25,464 bases of DNA from CAIWKO01 sp964469155 (GTDB taxonomy: Bacteria > Bacteroidota > Bacteroidia > Bacteroidales > CAIWKO01): assembly GCA_964469155.1 (NCBI GenBank), contig CAYXXU010000065.1:1-25464 (forward strand). Direction: 5' to 3'. Both the position numbers and the translations under genes were made by a program. Below are positions 6,019 through 13,775 of this stretch, piece by piece; position 1 is the stretch's first letter; every line of letters begins with the position of its first letter. The notes under the pieces were generated by a model. It was given only the letters and a program-made list of their open reading frames with translations. It made no database searches and was not told the DNA's origin.

Positions 6019-7106
6019 TCGCGGGACGCTAATAGTTCCTCAAAGCACTCCACATATTTTTCCTTCCAGGCGTTATAGGAGTATTTTTCTTCCACTGTTT
6101 TCCTGCCGTTTTGCCCGATACGTTCCCTTAATTCTGGGGATTCTATTAAGGCGGAAAGTTTTTCTATCCATTCTGATTCGGTAGCAGCCAGATAACCATT
6201 CACCCCATCCTGTATTATTTCGGTGTTAACACCCACAGGCGACATAACTGCCGGAATGCCAATTGACATATACTGCAATCCTTTGAATCCGCATTTTCCC
6301 CTTGCCCATTCATCGTCCGGCAGAGGCATTATTCCGATATCTATTTCAGAAAGGTCAGCAGTTTCCAAATCTTTATTCCATTTGCAGAAGTTTACCTCAA
6401 TTTCGCTGCCCGGATATTTTATATCAGAGATCAGTTTGATATTGATATTGTCAGGGAACCTTTCGATCAGTTGTTGCAGGAATGGCACTGCCAGGCAAAA
6501 ATGCTTCATGGTAGTCCGGGAACCTATCCAGCCTATACAAATCCGGTCAGGGTTTTTATTTACATTCTGCCGTTTAAAAATATCCGTTTCAAGGGTCGAT
6601 GGAATTATCTTCACGTTCTTATTAAACCCGGAGGCATATTCGGCCAAAAAACTATTGCCAACAATAACCAGTTCCGACATTTGGATTATTTTGGCTGTTT
6701 TGGAAGGGTTTTTTAACCATTGCAGGTTTTTGTTTCCCGGGGAAACATCGGGCACCCAAATGGCATCATCAAAATCAAGTATAATTTTTGCTCCTTTCTC
6801 TTTCAGTTTCTTTTCAAAATAAACTGAACCCGTCATCAAGGCTTCACGGTAAATAAATACCAGGTCGAAAGAGCTGCTTCGTTTGACATCCCTCCACCTT
6901 ATGCGTAAACTCTTGATAAAGATTAGCCCTTTTTTTAAATAATTCCCTTTGCTATAAAAAACGGCATCATCCTTTTCGTTCAGCAGGTAAGATATTTCGC
7001 AGGTAAATCCTTTTTGTTCTAAAATCCCGAGATATTGTTCAAATCTAAACCTTTGTCCGGGGGAACGTCCCGGCCGGTGGGCCACTAAAAACAATATTCT
7101 TTTCAA
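6009..7106 (-). CDS. GT4-like glycosyltransferase (group 1)
   Basis: This 365-residue protein has two Rossmann-like halves. The N-terminus MKRILFLVAHRPGRSPGQRF is followed by ILDFDDAIW (about 109-117) and SELVIVGNSFLAEYA. The C-terminal nucleotide-sugar half starts at ICIGWIGSRTTMKH, where GWIGS is the donor-binding glycine turn, and contains DIGIMPLPDDEWARGKCGFKGLQYMSIGIPAVMSPVG. The usual E-x7-E pair is altered: the first Glu is replaced within KCGFKGLQYMSIG, as seen in a subgroup of GT4-like proteins. Acceptor and donor are unknown. No other glycan genes surround it; it lies 6 bases after purQ, so it is probably read through from the purQ promoter. Its 3' end overlaps murF-alr by 10 bases, tail to tail. 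Confidence 0.85.
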   Translation of the reverse strand: MKRILFLVAHRPGRSPGQRFRFEQYLGILEQKGFTCEISYLLNEKDDAVFYSKGNYLKKGLIFIKSLRIRWRDVKRSSSFDLVFIYREALMTGSVYFEKKLKEKGAKIILDFDDAIWVPDVSPGNKNLQWLKNPSKTAKIIQMSELVIVGNSFLAEYASGFNKNVKIIPSTLETDIFKRQNVNKNPDRICIGWIGSRTTMKHFCLAVPFLQQLIERFPDNINIKLISDIKYPGSEIEVNFCKWNKDLETADLSEIDIGIMPLPDDEWARGKCGFKGLQYMSIGIPAVMSPVGVNTEIIQDGVNGYLAATESEWIEKLSALIESPELRERIGQNGRKTVEEKYSYNAWKEKYVECFEELLASRDHS

Positions 7107-7112
7107 GGGTTA

Positions 7113-7808
7113 TTACTTGGTTTGCAGGCTTTTTAAAATAGAATCGATGATCTGCCTGCCATCGGTATTCGACAACTCAGTATCGCTGGCCCTCTCCGGA
7201 TGCGGCATCATTCCGAAAACGTTCCTGTTCTTATTACAAACACCTGCAATATTATTAATGGAACCGTTAGGGTTGGCTTCCGGCGTAACTATCCCTTCGG
7301 CAGAACAGTATTTAAATAATACCTGTTGGTTCTTTTCCAGTTCCTGAATGGTCTTGTCATCGGCATAATATCGACCTTCCCCATGGGCAATGGGTATTTT
7401 CAGTGCTTTATCAGGAACAAGATATTTGGTCACCATGCTGTTGGTTGTTGCCGGTTTGATAAAAGTATTCTTACAGATAAATTTCTGATTGTTGTTATGC
7501 AATAAGGTTCCGGGCAACAACCTGGCTTCGCACAATATTTGGAACCCATTGCAGATACCCATCAGGTACCCCCCTTTATTGGCAAACTCCACGACATTTT
7601 CCATGATAGGCGAAAAGCGGGCAATAGCGCCCGATCGCAAATAATCGCCGTATGAAAAGCCTCCCGGTATAAAAATGAAGTCACATTGCTGTAGGTTCTT
7701 TTCCTTATGCCAAAGGGGAACAACCTCCTGTTTAACAATTTTCTTTAACACATACAATAAGTCGTGATCGCAATTCGAGCCGGGAAATATTAAAACACCA
7801 AATTTCAT
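7113..7808 (-). CDS. purQ: Phosphoribosylformylglycinamidine synthase, glutaminase subunit PurQ
   Basis: PurQ is the class I glutamine amidotransferase subunit that supplies ammonia to PurL for the fourth step of purine synthesis, working in a complex with PurS and the small form of PurL. At 231 residues it is the standalone subunit rather than the C-terminal domain of large PurL. Key sites are FPGSNCDHD at 8-16, IPGGFSYGDYLRSGAIARFS at about 47-66, the nucleophile C86 in MGICNGFQ, and H203 and E205 in MMPHPERAS. The start follows a TATCTTTG -7 box on the same strand (7835-7828). The glycosyltransferase gene lies 6 bases downstream. The genome should also encode PurS and small PurL elsewhere. 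Confidence 0.95.
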   Translation of the reverse strand: MKFGVLIFPGSNCDHDLLYVLKKIVKQEVVPLWHKEKNLQQCDFIFIPGGFSYGDYLRSGAIARFSPIMENVVEFANKGGYLMGICNGFQILCEARLLPGTLLHNNNQKFICKNTFIKPATTNSMVTKYLVPDKALKIPIAHGEGRYYADDKTIQELEKNQQVLFKYCSAEGIVTPEANPNGSINNIAGVCNKNRNVFGMMPHPERASDTELSNTDGRQIIDSILKSLQTK

Positions 7809-7827
7809 GATTACAGGTTTTGTGCAA

Positions 7828-7835
7828 CAAAGATA
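7828..7835 (-). promoter_or_regulatory. -7 element of the purQ promoter
   Basis: On the minus strand this reads TATCTTTG, matching TAnnTTTG, 19 bases before the purQ start codon. No good -33 element was found at the expected distance. Confidence 0.55.
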
Positions 7836-7885
7836 TACGGTTTAGTGAAAAACTGAAGTAATAATTTTCAAAAAACAACAAAGTA

Positions 7886-8836
7886 TCAATTGGCAGACAC
7901 CCTCAAGCCATTCTGCCTGATCACCTCTAATTCTTCTGCAGAAAAAACACCCTCCCTGAACAGGTTCATGTATTCCTCGCTCACCGACTGACCGAAAACC
8001 ATCAGGTCGTCCGTATTAATGGTGACTATAATTCCATGATCGAACAAGGTACGTATCGGGTGTTTTTTTATCGATTTGGCTCTACACAAAACCACATTGC
8101 TGGTGGGACAAACATTTAACAATATTTTGTTATCCGATATCCATTTCATTACTTCTGTTGAGGCGGCAATGCCGATACCATGTTGCACTTGCTGCAGTTC
8201 AAGCAATTCAATCGCATCCCTTACCGAATTTGCCGTGCCATATTCTCCGGCATGGGCACACAGAATCATTTTCTGTTGTTTCGCCTTTTTATAGATAGGC
8301 ACAAAACGCTTGATGTCTCCATACAATTCGTCGCCGTAAAGATCTATAGAGACGAAGTAAGAGGTCTCCATCAAGGCGTATACTTCGCGACTGAGCAAAT
8401 TGATGTCATGGGTTCGGTCCATGCCTATCTGGGGAATAAATTTAATTGCGGGGGCTATTTCCTGCCTTGCCATTTCAACAATATCAACAATATCTTTTTC
8501 CTTTTTTGGAAAATAATTATAAAACCGGGAATCTATGCTCATCTGCAGAACCGTAATACCATCGGCAATTGCCTGAATAAATGCAGCGCGTATCATGTAG
8601 TTGAAAAAATCCATTTGGGCAATAAATCCCTTGAATACCTCGTTCAGATAGTTCTCAAAAACATGAAATTCCGGTATTCTCGCCGGAGGTGGTTTCAGTT
8701 TCGTTCCGGTATAGTTTTCCAGCGATTCGAAACGTGAACCCAGCATGGAGTGATTGTGCAGATCGCTCTTTGAAATAAATTCCAGACTTTTTATGTCATT
8801 TTCGTTCAGGGCTTTTATCAGGACAGAATTACTCAT
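7886..8836 (-). CDS. Adenosine deaminase family protein
   Basis: This metal-dependent TIM-barrel hydrolase probably converts adenosine or a related aminopurine to the 6-oxo product in purine salvage. Using the start at 8836 (316 residues), zinc ligands and catalytic residues are visible: H27 and H29 in SDLHNHSMLGS, H195 and E198 in HAGEYG, H219 in QHGIG, and the aspartates in INTDDLM (276-277). CPTSNV at about 243-248 is also typical. The reading frame extends 11 codons further to 8869, but that extension overlaps a -7 promoter box (8851-8858) and the T-run of a terminator, so the internal Met is the better start. The C-terminus stops about 35 residues after NTDD, rather short for the family. 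The exact substrate is not certain from sequence. Confidence 0.88.
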   Translation of the reverse strand: MSNSVLIKALNENDIKSLEFISKSDLHNHSMLGSRFESLENYTGTKLKPPPARIPEFHVFENYLNEVFKGFIAQMDFFNYMIRAAFIQAIADGITVLQMSIDSRFYNYFPKKEKDIVDIVEMARQEIAPAIKFIPQIGMDRTHDINLLSREVYALMETSYFVSIDLYGDELYGDIKRFVPIYKKAKQQKMILCAHAGEYGTANSVRDAIELLELQQVQHGIGIAASTEVMKWISDNKILLNVCPTSNVVLCRAKSIKKHPIRTLFDHGIIVTINTDDLMVFGQSVSEEYMNLFREGVFSAEELEVIRQNGLRVSAN

Positions 8837-8850
8837 GGAAATATTTTGAA

Positions 8851-8858
8851 CAAAGATA
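8851..8858 (-). promoter_or_regulatory. -7 element of the adenosine deaminase promoter
   Basis: TATCTTTG on the minus strand matches the Bacteroidota -7 consensus and lies 14 bases before the chosen start codon. It directly abuts the U-run of the upstream terminator, so one transcript ends where the next begins. Confidence 0.6.
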
Positions 8859-8887
8859 AAAAAAGCCATCCCTTCCGGAATGGCTTT
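8858..8887 (-). terminator. Terminator of the 35-residue peptide gene
   Basis: On the minus strand an 11-base stem (AAAGCCATTCC with GGGATGGCTTT, one mismatch) with a 4-base loop is followed by seven U residues. It lies about 30 bases after the stop codon of the small leftward gene at 8917-9024. Confidence 0.75.
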
Positions 8888-8916
8888 CGGTTAAATTTAT
8901 AAATATTTTTCCAGAT

Positions 8917-9024
8917 CTAAGAGATCATGTCCAGAAATACCACAATTGCAGCAATTACCAGCATAATTGCGGCGAATATAATCCATAGTTTATATTCTTT
9001 GGTCTTTGTCTTTGTCGCCTGCAT
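8917..9024 (-). CDS. 35-residue single-span membrane peptide
   Basis: A leftward ATG at 9024-9022 opens a 35-codon frame ending in TAG at 8919-8917. The product starts with a Thr/Lys-rich basic head (MQATKTKTKEYKLW), continues as one strongly hydrophobic helix (IIFAAIMLVIAAIVVFL) and ends DMIS. This predicts an inner-membrane single-span peptide with the basic N-terminus in the cytoplasm. It is supported as a gene by its own promoter (TTG, 20 bases, TTACTTTG at 9123-9093) and a strong terminator 30 bases after the stop. No family is recognised. Possible roles are a subunit-like stabiliser of a membrane complex or a stress peptide; neither can be shown here. Confidence 0.65.
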   Translation of the reverse strand: MQATKTKTKEYKLWIIFAAIMLVIAAIVVFLDMIS

Positions 9025-9092
9025 ATCTTATAGGGTTTAAAATGATTACTATTTTTATTCTATAACGTAAAAGAAATAAAAAAAACTGGGTT

Positions 9093-9123
9093 CAAAGTAA
9101 AAAAAAAGTTAAAAAACGAACAA
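9093..9123 (-). promoter_or_regulatory. Promoter of the 35-residue membrane peptide
   Basis: On the minus strand, TTG at 9123-9121, then 20 bases, then TTACTTTG at 9100-9093 (one mismatch to TAnnTTTG). The predicted leader is about 60 bases. Confidence 0.5.
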
Positions 9124-9127
9124 TTTA

Positions 9128-9159
9128 GGTTAAAAGTTGTTTATCCGTGGTTAAAAGTT
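9128..9159 (-). promoter_or_regulatory. Paired direct repeat GGTTAAAAGTT, operator-like
   Basis: The 11-base word GGTTAAAAGTT occurs exactly at 9128-9138 and 9149-9159, 21 bases apart (two helical turns). It sits just upstream of the -33 element of the small peptide promoter, where an activator would bind. The rest of the 342-base gap 9025-9366 is AT-rich with the two divergent promoters and no further gene I can support. Confidence 0.4.
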
Positions 9160-9344
9160 ATTAAATCAACATATCCTTCCGCAAAAAAAATACAAACCAG
9201 GAACAGTTCGGAGATTAACGTCAAATGTAATGCCCTAAATTTGTAGTTTAAGAATGATCATAATTTTGAAAATGATAATGCTATCCACTTCATTTTTCCC
9301 GTTTTTTTTATTTCAATCTCATCATAAATACCAATAAAATATTT

Positions 9345-9352
9345 TAATTTTG
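9345..9352 (+). promoter_or_regulatory. -7 element before the T9SS protein gene
   Basis: TAATTTTG matches TAnnTTTG and ends 14 bases before the start codon at 9367. Another match, TAAATTTG at 9236-9243, is further upstream and could give a longer leader. Confidence 0.5.
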
Positions 9353-9366
9353 GAAAAACGAAAAAA

Positions 9367-11229
9367 ATGAAAAAGACAACTCTGTTTATTACAGTACTGT
9401 TAATTACAGTAGGCATTTATGCACAGCAAAAATCAACTCATAGCAAACCCATGGTGGTAAGTGGCCCTGCAACAGTTATAACCGCATCTGAATTTAAGGT
9501 GACCAAGCCCCTCAACACCCTCTTCACTAAAAGTCAGATCGATAATATGGATTTTAAGGGTGTGAAAGAAATGCCTGACAGGGAACACCGGATAGCGCAA
9601 AAATTTTTATTCACCATCGCTGACGGGCCCCAATACGGGAATGATCCGGCTACTATTCAAACCCAGATGGGGCTAAAGAAATCTCCCGGAGTCAAAACCC
9701 AATGGGAGGCACAAAACGGTGGTGCAAGTCCGCAGGATCCTTCGGGAGCTGCAGGAATGACACAGTATGTGCAGGCCGTGAACGCCACCCCCTATGCCGT
9801 GTACGATAAAACAGGCAGCGGAACCCCGGTTTTTACAGGAAGCGTTGGCACTGTTACCGGATCTACTCTCAATTCGGGTGATCCTATTGTTATGTATGAT
9901 AAATTCGCCGACCGTTGGTTTGTGGCGCAACTCGACCTGTTTGTTACTTTTGCCCTGGCTGTTTCTGCAACCAACGACCCATCGGGAGCCTGGTATGCCT
10001 ATAAGTTTTCCATGCCGGGATTTGCCATGCCTGATTATTTAAAATTCTCGATATGGGAAAATGGATATTACATGACTTCGAACAATGGAAACGGAACCGT
10101 ATTATGCTTCGAAAGAGATGCGATGCTGGCGGGAAATCCTGATGCCAGAATGGTATCTGCCAGTTTTACCACCCCCACCAATGCAGGCTTTGGATTCTGG
10201 CTCCCTTTACCGGGCGATGCCGATGGAGTGCTACCTCCATTAGGCCAACCCTGTCCATTGTTTTCGTATACCGATGACGGGTGGGGGTCAGGGAGCATAG
10301 ATGGCGTTAATATATGGTCGATGGCGGTATCCTGGGGAACCACACCTTCGGCAACCATCACACTCGATGCTACGCTGCCTACTGCTTCCTTTGATGCCTC
10401 GTATTTTGCAAACTGGAATGATATAACCCAACCGGGAACACAGATGCTCGATGGTCTGGGGGGTATTTGCATGTATAGAGCGCAGTGGAATAGTTTTATA
10501 GGGACCAACAGGGTGGTGTTAAACTGGGCAGTAAAGATGAATTCAACACAAAGAAGTATCAAATGGGTTGAATTAAGGCAGGACCAGTCCACCCATGTAT
10601 GGTCGCTCTATCAGGAAGGAATTTATGCTCCTGATAGCGCCAACCGCTGGAATGGCAGTATTGCGATGGATTGCAACGGCGATATCGCTTTGTGTTATGC
10701 AAAAACATCTGCCACCATCCCTGTAAGCCTTTGTTATACAGGTCGGCTCGCGGGTGATCCTCTGGGAACCATGTCGTTTGCCGAAACGGTAGTTTTCCCC
10801 GGAACAGGCTCTATCACAGGCAGCAATCGTTTTGGTGATTATTCACAAACCTCTATCGATCCTGCTGATGGAAGCACCTTCTGGCACACGGGCATGTATA
10901 GTAATAATGGTTCGGCCACAGCCATTTATTCATTCCAATTGGCCCCATGCAGCAGCGGCATTGCTGATGCAAATGCAGTTAATGCTCAACTGAAGGCATT
11001 CCTTTCGGGTAATTTTATTTATATTAACGCGGAAAATCTGCCGTCTAATGATCAAAACGTGGTTCAATTATATGATATTACCGGCAAACTGGTTCATTAC
11101 AAAACGATAACACCAAAGGAAAGGTCGTTTGAAACCAAAATAAATGTGACCGGATTTAATTCGGGGGTTTATATTGTAAGAATTGGCACTCCCGATTTCC
11201 AGAGGGTAGCAAAAATTGCTATACCGTAA
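9367..11229 (+). CDS. Secreted beta-propeller-like protein with type IX sorting domain
   Basis: This 620-residue protein has an N-terminal signal peptide (MKKTTLFITVLLITVGIYA, cleavage likely before QQK). It has a large Gly/Asn/aromatic-rich extracellular middle and a C-terminal sorting domain at about 545-620. That domain has the usual elements: NVVQLYDITGKLV, a beta-rich linker and FNSGVYIVRI ending in VAKIAIP. The protein would cross the outer membrane by T9SS and be anchored or released after the tail is removed. The middle has recurring motifs (DPSGAAGMTQYVQAVN, DPIVMYDKFADRWFVAQ, SIWENGYYMTSNN) typical of propeller-type repeats in Bacteroidota secreted proteins. No catalytic site is evident, so binding or adhesion is more likely than an enzyme. 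It is a single-gene transcription unit. Confidence 0.82.
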   Translation: MKKTTLFITVLLITVGIYAQQKSTHSKPMVVSGPATVITASEFKVTKPLNTLFTKSQIDNMDFKGVKEMPDREHRIAQKFLFTIADGPQYGNDPATIQTQMGLKKSPGVKTQWEAQNGGASPQDPSGAAGMTQYVQAVNATPYAVYDKTGSGTPVFTGSVGTVTGSTLNSGDPIVMYDKFADRWFVAQLDLFVTFALAVSATNDPSGAWYAYKFSMPGFAMPDYLKFSIWENGYYMTSNNGNGTVLCFERDAMLAGNPDARMVSASFTTPTNAGFGFWLPLPGDADGVLPPLGQPCPLFSYTDDGWGSGSIDGVNIWSMAVSWGTTPSATITLDATLPTASFDASYFANWNDITQPGTQMLDGLGGICMYRAQWNSFIGTNRVVLNWAVKMNSTQRSIKWVELRQDQSTHVWSLYQEGIYAPDSANRWNGSIAMDCNGDIALCYAKTSATIPVSLCYTGRLAGDPLGTMSFAETVVFPGTGSITGSNRFGDYSQTSIDPADGSTFWHTGMYSNNGSATAIYSFQLAPCSSGIADANAVNAQLKAFLSGNFIYINAENLPSNDQNVVQLYDITGKLVHYKTITPKERSFETKINVTGFNSGVYIVRIGTPDFQRVAKIAIP

Positions 11230-11402
11230 TTTCTATTCACTGACCGGGTGACAATAGATAAAGTCATCTGGTTATGACATCACCTATCACAGCCTCCCCG
11301 CCATAATTGCATTGCATTTTAAATGATTTATCTCAAATAAACGGCGGTTCCTTATATGCTATTGCCTAATAATGATTTGAATACATTCAGACAGACATAT
11401 GA

Positions 11403-11433
11403 TTGGGTAACAAAAGAAAATACCCTACTTTTG
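11403..11433 (+). promoter_or_regulatory. Promoter of gltX
   Basis: TTG at 11403-11405, 20 bases, then TACTTTTG at 11426-11433 match the Bacteroidota -33/-7 consensus. It lies inside the upstream extension of the gltX frame, which therefore is not translated. The preceding gap from 11230 holds a weak GTCAT/ATGAC hairpin (about 11261-11276) and nothing else clear. Confidence 0.65.
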
Positions 11434-11447
11434 CAAAAAAATTCATT

Positions 11448-12974
11448 ATGAACAAAGAAAGAGTGCGCGTGCGCTTTGCTCCCAGTCCTACCGGGCCGTT
11501 GCATATTGGCGGAGTCAGGACTGCCCTGTATAATTATCTGTTTGCTAAAAAACATGGCGGAGATATGTTGCTGCGTATTGAAGATACCGATCAAACCCGG
11601 TATGTGGAAGGAGCCGAAAACTATATCATTGAATCATTGCAATGGTGTGGGATACAATACAACGAAGGTGTGGGCTCCGGAGGTCCTCACTCTCCATACC
11701 GCCAATCAGAACGCAAATCCATTTACCGGAAATATGCCCTCAGCCTGGTAGAAAATCATCATGCCTACTATGCTTTCGATACTCCACAGGAGTTAGAGAC
11801 CGTGCGCAAAAGCTATGAGGCCGAAAAAAAGAGCTTTCAATACGACCAAACCAATCGCCTTCAGTTCTGCAACTCGCTTTCGCTGAACGAAGTTGAAACC
11901 AAAAGCCTGTTGGATTCCGGTTCGCCTTATGTCATCAGGATAAAGATACCTGAGAACGAAGAGATACTGGTGAACGACCTCATTCGTGGCGAAGTGCGGG
12001 TGAACTCTTCTCTGTTGGATGATAAGGTAATTTTCAAATCCGACGGATTGCCCACTTACCACCTTGCCAACGTGGTGGACGATTACCTTATGGAGATTTC
12101 ACATGTGATACGGGGCGAAGAATGGCTGCCTTCGGCACCCCTGCATGTACTTTTATACCGTTATCTGGGTTGGGAAACAGAAATGCCTTTGTTTGCTCAT
12201 CTTCCGCTTTTATTAAAACCCGATGGAAACGGCAAACTCAGTAAGCGCGATGGCGACCGTATGGGTTTCCCGGTGTTCCCTTTGCAATGGACCGACCCGG
12301 TAACCAAAGAGATATCTTCAGGCTACAGGGAATCGGGTTATCAGCCTGGTGCCTTTATTAATATGCTGGCATTTTTAGGATGGAATCCCGGCACGGAACA
12401 GGAGCTCTTTTCAATGAACGAACTGATTGATGCTTTTTCACTGGAAAGAGTAGGCAAATCCGGTTCGAAATTTGACCCGGAAAAAGCGAAATGGTTTAAT
12501 CATCAGTATCTACAGAAAATGTCCAACGAAGATCTTGCTGAAATCATTGCCCCTTCGTTAACGACAAAGATGATACATCTCAACAGATCTCTACTGTTGA
12601 CCATCATAGGACTTGTAAAGAACCGTATGACCTTTGTTCATGAATTCTGGGATCAGGCATGTTTCTTTTATTATGCCCCCGAAAACTATGATTCCAAAAC
12701 GGTGAAAGATAAATGGAAACCCGATTCCGCAGCAAACATGAAAAAGGTAGCAGATATTTTGGCACATGCAGAACCTTTTACTGCAGAGCATGCAAAACCT
12801 CTGGTGATGAATTTCATTACCGAAAACAATCTCAACACCGGAGTAATTATGAATGCCCTGAGATTGATCGTTGTTGGCGCAGCCATGGGCCCCGACCTTT
12901 TTGCAATCATTGAGATCATTGGTAAAGAACAAACCCTTTTCCGCATCGAAAAGGGAATTGCAGAACTGCATTGA
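11448..12974 (+). CDS. gltX: Glutamyl-tRNA synthetase GltX
   Basis: This class I aminoacyl-tRNA synthetase charges tRNA-Glu with glutamate in the cytoplasm. With the ATG at 11448 it has 508 residues, normal for Bacteroidota. The Rossmann signature VRVRFAPSPTGPLHIGG carries the HIGH motif as HIGG at 19-22. RIEDTDQTR, LPTYHLANVVDDYLMEISHV and IRGEEWLPS follow. The KMSKS-type loop is KLSKR at 263-267, followed by the helical anticodon-binding domain. The frame could extend to a TTG at 11403, but the promoter lies there. The stop codon overlaps the start of tcdA by one base (TGATG), indicating translational coupling. Confidence 0.96.
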   Translation: MNKERVRVRFAPSPTGPLHIGGVRTALYNYLFAKKHGGDMLLRIEDTDQTRYVEGAENYIIESLQWCGIQYNEGVGSGGPHSPYRQSERKSIYRKYALSLVENHHAYYAFDTPQELETVRKSYEAEKKSFQYDQTNRLQFCNSLSLNEVETKSLLDSGSPYVIRIKIPENEEILVNDLIRGEVRVNSSLLDDKVIFKSDGLPTYHLANVVDDYLMEISHVIRGEEWLPSAPLHVLLYRYLGWETEMPLFAHLPLLLKPDGNGKLSKRDGDRMGFPVFPLQWTDPVTKEISSGYRESGYQPGAFINMLAFLGWNPGTEQELFSMNELIDAFSLERVGKSGSKFDPEKAKWFNHQYLQKMSNEDLAEIIAPSLTTKMIHLNRSLLLTIIGLVKNRMTFVHEFWDQACFFYYAPENYDSKTVKDKWKPDSAANMKKVADILAHAEPFTAEHAKPLVMNFITENNLNTGVIMNALRLIVVGAAMGPDLFAIIEIIGKEQTLFRIEKGIAELH

Positions 12975-13693
12975 TGGAAATACCCGATTGGCTCAACAGA
13001 ACTGAACTTCTTTTAGGTTCGGACAAGCTTGATATCCTTAGACGGTCTCATGTATTGATCGTCGGACTGGGCGGTGTGGGAAGCGCTGCTGCTGAAATGC
13101 TGTGCCGGGCAGGTATTGGCAGGCTGACGCTTGCCGATGGAGATTTCGTGGAGCCCGGGAACCGCAACCGCCAATTAATTGCCCTCATCAGTACGGAAGG
13201 GCAAAAGAAAACGGAAGTTTTGGCCAAAAGGCTTTTGGACATTAACCCAGAAATTGAACTTGTTTTAAATGATAATTACTTGAAAGAAGACCCCATGATT
13301 CATTTGCTGGAAAACAAATACGATTATGTGGTGGACGCCATCGATACGCTATCGCCTAAAGCCTATATGCTTCTTAACGCCCTTCGCCTGAATCACAGGG
13401 TCGTAAGTGCTATGGGAGCTGGGGCGAAACTTGATATTTCCAAAATTCAGGTGGCCGATATTTCAGAGACCCACACCTGTACCTTTGCCTTTGATATCCG
13501 AAAACGATTGAGAAGACTAGGGCTGACCACAGGATTTAAAGCGGTGTTTTCCTCCGAACAACCCATCAAAGAGTCCGTTGTTTTCAACAATACCAGCAAA
13601 AACAAAAAATCTGTAGCAGGAACCATCTCTTATATACCGGTTGTCTTTGGCTGCTATTGCGCTTCGGCTGTCATCAATGATTTGGTGAGCTAA
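12974..13693 (+). CDS. tcdA: tRNA threonylcarbamoyladenosine dehydratase (TcdA/YgdL), ThiF/E1 family
   Basis: This 239-residue ThiF/MoeB-fold protein is of the TcdA type, which uses ATP to cyclise the t6A base at position 37 of tRNAs to ct6A. Visible motifs are the nucleotide-binding VLIVGLGGVGSAAAEML (GLGGVG at 31-36), ADGDFVEPGNRNRQ with the substrate-binding Asp and Arg residues, VVDAIDTLSPK, and the C-terminal FDIRKRLRRLGL seen in this family rather than in MoeB. The MoeB/ThiF CxxC zinc pairs are not evident, in line with TcdA. The start overlaps the gltX stop, so a tRNA synthetase and a tRNA-modifying enzyme are coupled. Other E1-like activities cannot be fully excluded. Confidence 0.85.
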   Translation: MEIPDWLNRTELLLGSDKLDILRRSHVLIVGLGGVGSAAAEMLCRAGIGRLTLADGDFVEPGNRNRQLIALISTEGQKKTEVLAKRLLDINPEIELVLNDNYLKEDPMIHLLENKYDYVVDAIDTLSPKAYMLLNALRLNHRVVSAMGAGAKLDISKIQVADISETHTCTFAFDIRKRLRRLGLTTGFKAVFSSEQPIKESVVFNNTSKNKKSVAGTISYIPVVFGCYCASAVINDLVS

Positions 13694-13741
13694 TAAACAT
13701 CAACTTACGCATTAGGTTCATTAAATTTCCTTTGAATTTAT

Positions 13742-13749
13742 TACCTTTG
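13742..13749 (+). promoter_or_regulatory. -7 element of the ileS promoter
   Basis: TACCTTTG matches TAnnTTTG and lies 26 bases before the ileS start. No convincing -33 element at 20 bases. It probably drives ileS, the DksA-like gene and lspA as one unit. Confidence 0.55.
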
Positions 13750-13775
13750 CACGTTTTTTTACATAATATTCAATA

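Noticed and set aside
6223..6822. 199-codon frame antisense to the glycosyltransferase
   Set aside because: It is complementary to a recognised GT4-like gene and its product is Ser/Pro/Ile-rich with no motif or promoter.
9254..9337. 27-codon plus-strand frame in the spacer before the T9SS gene
   Set aside because: It begins MIIILKMIMLSTSFFPFFLF and follows a TAAATTTG box, but it is AT-driven, has no terminator or partner, and overlaps the downstream promoter region.
10068..10592. 174-codon frame antisense to the T9SS protein
   Set aside because: It is inside a gene with a clear signal peptide and sorting tail and shows no domain features.
11261..11276. GTCAT-loop-ATGAC hairpin after the T9SS gene as a terminator
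   Set aside because: The stem is only 5 bases and no T-run follows, so it is too weak to call.
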